The position numbers and the translations under genes were made by a program. A stretch of DNA of 5,525 bases from Mycobacterium sp. GTDB taxonomy: Bacteria; Actinomycetota; Actinomycetes; Mycobacteriales; Mycobacteriaceae. Where the stretch lies: the NCBI GenBank assembly GCA_029256565.1, contig JAQSXQ010000168.1, positions 1 through 5,525 on the forward strand, written 5' to 3'. Below are positions 4,247 to 5,525 of this stretch, in pieces. Positions within the stretch are counted from its first letter, which is position 1; every line of letters starts with the position of its first letter. Under the pieces are notes generated by a model. The model had not been told where the DNA came from and searched no databases. It worked only from the letters and a program-made list of their open reading frames with translations.

Positions 4247-5233
4247 ATGCCCGACTCGACTACCGGCCCCGACCGCACGCCGCACGTGCCCGTGCTCCTC
4301 GACCGCTGCGTCGAACTGCTCACGCCGGCACTGACCCGGCGCAGCCCGGACGGCAGCGGCGCGGTCCTCGTCGACGCCACGCTCGGCGCAGGCGGCCACG
4401 CCGAACGCTTCCTCACCGACCTCCCCGGTCTACGGCTCGTCGGCCTCGACCGCGACCCGTCGGCACTGGCCATCGCGGGGGAGCGGCTCGCGCCCTTCTC
4501 CGACCGCGTGCGGTTCGTCCGCACCCGCTACGACGGCTACTGGGACGACCGCAGCGAGGGCGCGATCGACGGCGTGCTGTTCGACCTCGGGGTGTCCTCC
4601 ATGCAGCTGGACCGGGTCGAGCGCGGCTTCTCCTACTCGCACGACGCGCCGCTGGACATGCGGATGGACCCCGATGCGCCGCTGACGGCCGCCGACATCG
4701 TCAACACCTACGACGTGAAGGCCCTGGCCCGGGTGCTGCGCGACTACGGCGACGAGCGCTTCGCCTCCAGGATCGCCGCCGAGATCGGCCGCAGGCGCGC
4801 CCGAAACCCGTTGCGCACCACCGGCGAACTGGTCGAGGTGCTGTACGCGTCGATTCCCGCCGCGACCCGTCGCACCGGCGGTCACCCGGCCAAGCGCACC
4901 TTCCAGGCGCTGCGCACCGCGGTCAACGGTGAGTTGGACTCGCTGCGCGACGCCCTGCCCGCCTCGCTCGACGCGCTGGCCGTCGGCGGCCGCGTCGTGG
5001 TGATGGCCTACCAGTCCCTGGAGGACAAGATCGTCAAGACGGTGTTCACCGCCGCCACGGCGTCCCGATCACCCGAGGGTCTGCCCGTCGAACTACCCGG
5101 CTACGAGCCCGAGTTCGCCTCGCTGACCCGTGGCGCCGAGAAGGCGCCCCAAACGGAGATCGATTTGAACCCCCGCAGTGCATCGGTTCGGCTGCGCGCG
5201 CTGGAGAAGGTTGTGGGAAGGGAAGTGTCGTGA
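4247..5233 (+). CDS. rsmH: 16S rRNA (cytosine(1402)-N(4))-methyltransferase RsmH (MraW)
   Basis: 328 aa from ATG 4247. RsmH N4-methylates C1402 of 16S rRNA in the ribosomal P site, using S-adenosylmethionine. Motifs: HVPVLL (13-18), SAM-binding DATLGAGGH (43-51), acidic LDRD (67-70), catalytic-region FDLGVSSMQLD (112-122), DMRMD (137-141), HPAKRTFQALR (213-223), YQSLEDKIVK (255-264) and NPRSASVRLRALE (308-320). YQ replaces the YH of E. coli, as in other actinobacteria. The frame is open back to an ATG at 4067 inside mraZ, which would add 60 residues; I reject that start because 4247 has a good Shine-Dalgarno, HVPVLL then sits near the N-terminus as usual, and the extra stretch is explained by an RNA structure. 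It overlaps the next gene by 1 bp (TGATG). Confidence 0.95.
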   Translation: MPDSTTGPDRTPHVPVLLDRCVELLTPALTRRSPDGSGAVLVDATLGAGGHAERFLTDLPGLRLVGLDRDPSALAIAGERLAPFSDRVRFVRTRYDGYWDDRSEGAIDGVLFDLGVSSMQLDRVERGFSYSHDAPLDMRMDPDAPLTAADIVNTYDVKALARVLRDYGDERFASRIAAEIGRRRARNPLRTTGELVEVLYASIPAATRRTGGHPAKRTFQALRTAVNGELDSLRDALPASLDALAVGGRVVVMAYQSLEDKIVKTVFTAATASRSPEGLPVELPGYEPEFASLTRGAEKAPQTEIDLNPRSASVRLRALEKVVGREVS

Positions 5234-5525
5234 TGGCCAAGCGGAGAGAACCAGTGCGTCGCGGGGGCAAGCAGGCCGACGGCAAGGTGCGCAGGCCGGC
5301 TCGTGACGGTGCCGTCGCGCGCCGCGCCGCCGACGCTCCGACCCGCGGCCGCAGGCCGGTGCGCGACCAGCGCCCGCCCCGGTCGAAGGGATCGGGCCCG
5401 GGCACGAGCCCGATGCAACGGCCCACCGACGCGCCGGGACGGCCGAAGAACGCCGCCCAGGCCAAGGCCAGGGCGAAGGCGCGAAAGGCGAAGGCGCCGA
5501 AGATCGTCCGGCCGCCGCTGCGCGA
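5233..5525 (+). CDS. ftsL: FtsL-like division protein, cytosolic N-terminal part (partial)
   Basis: The first 97 codons are present and the gene runs off the right edge. ATG 5233 overlaps the rsmH stop (TGATG); AAGGGA (5218-5223) is 9 nt upstream. GTG 5230, in frame, is an alternative start. The visible part is very basic and disordered: 21 Arg and 10 Lys against 6 acidic residues, with Pro and Gly throughout. It ends with KNAAQAKARAKARKAKAPKI near 72-91, a block I recognise from mycobacterial Rv2164c, where a single membrane segment and coiled coil follow. That protein occupies the FtsL position between rsmH and the PBP gene in the dcw cluster and is treated as the divisome FtsL equivalent. 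The membrane segment is not in this window, so the assignment rests on the basic block and synteny. Confidence 0.8.
   Translation, partial: MAKRREPVRRGGKQADGKVRRPARDGAVARRAADAPTRGRRPVRDQRPPRSKGSGPGTSPMQRPTDAPGRPKNAAQAKARAKARKAKAPKIVRPPLR

Noticed and set aside
3541..4524. 327-codon minus-strand open frame across mraZ and the start of rsmH
   Set aside because: It lies opposite mraZ and rsmH, both secure, and has no family signature.

Overview
The window comes from a high-GC actinobacterium of the order Mycobacteriales (the mycolic-acid group: Mycobacterium, Gordonia, Williamsia, Rhodococcus and relatives). Gene order and protein signatures match, from memory, the M. tuberculosis block Rv2174 to Rv2164c: mptA, idsA2, lppM, a GNAT acetyltransferase, a DUF3040 membrane protein, mraZ, rsmH and an FtsL-like protein. 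The genus cannot be fixed by eye; Gordonia or a near relative is plausible. No mobile element, CRISPR array, tRNA or rRNA is visible.

Left half, minus strand (positions 1-2697, transcribed right to left): a GNAT acetyltransferase (2089-2697), lipoprotein LppM (1373-2053), an all-trans polyprenyl diphosphate synthase (193-1290) and the first 62 codons of the mannosyltransferase MptA (1-187). The last two are 5 bp apart, which pairs a prenyl-chain synthase with an enzyme that uses a polyprenyl-phosphate-mannose donor for lipomannan and lipoarabinomannan. The lppM-idsA2 gap is only 82 bp; the metF-like gene found there in M. tuberculosis is absent.

Middle: a 224-bp divergent intergenic region (2698-2921) holds two copies of the palindrome GTTCGAAC and several weak -10-like hexamers. 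Then comes the DUF3040 membrane protein (2922-3326) on the plus strand, closed by a textbook intrinsic terminator (3346-3377).

Right half, plus strand: the start of the division and cell wall (dcw) cluster. The 334-bp gap 3327-3660 carries the terminator, a non-coding stretch with unexplained repeats, and four GTGG direct repeats at exactly 10-bp period just upstream of mraZ, as expected for an autoregulatory MraZ operator. mraZ (3661-4092) is separated from rsmH (4247-5233) by 154 bp that fold into a long two-helix hairpin (about 4114-4207), matching the position and lineage of the known mraW RNA motif. An FtsL-like gene (from 5233, cut by the window edge) overlaps the rsmH stop by 1 bp.

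The most interesting part is the mraZ-rsmH leader. A segment inside the hairpin is complementary both to the rsmH Shine-Dalgarno and to an SD-like sequence just after the mraZ stop. A 12-codon upstream ORF runs into the helices. The same DNA is open in frame with rsmH, so it can be mis-annotated as an N-terminal extension of the protein.
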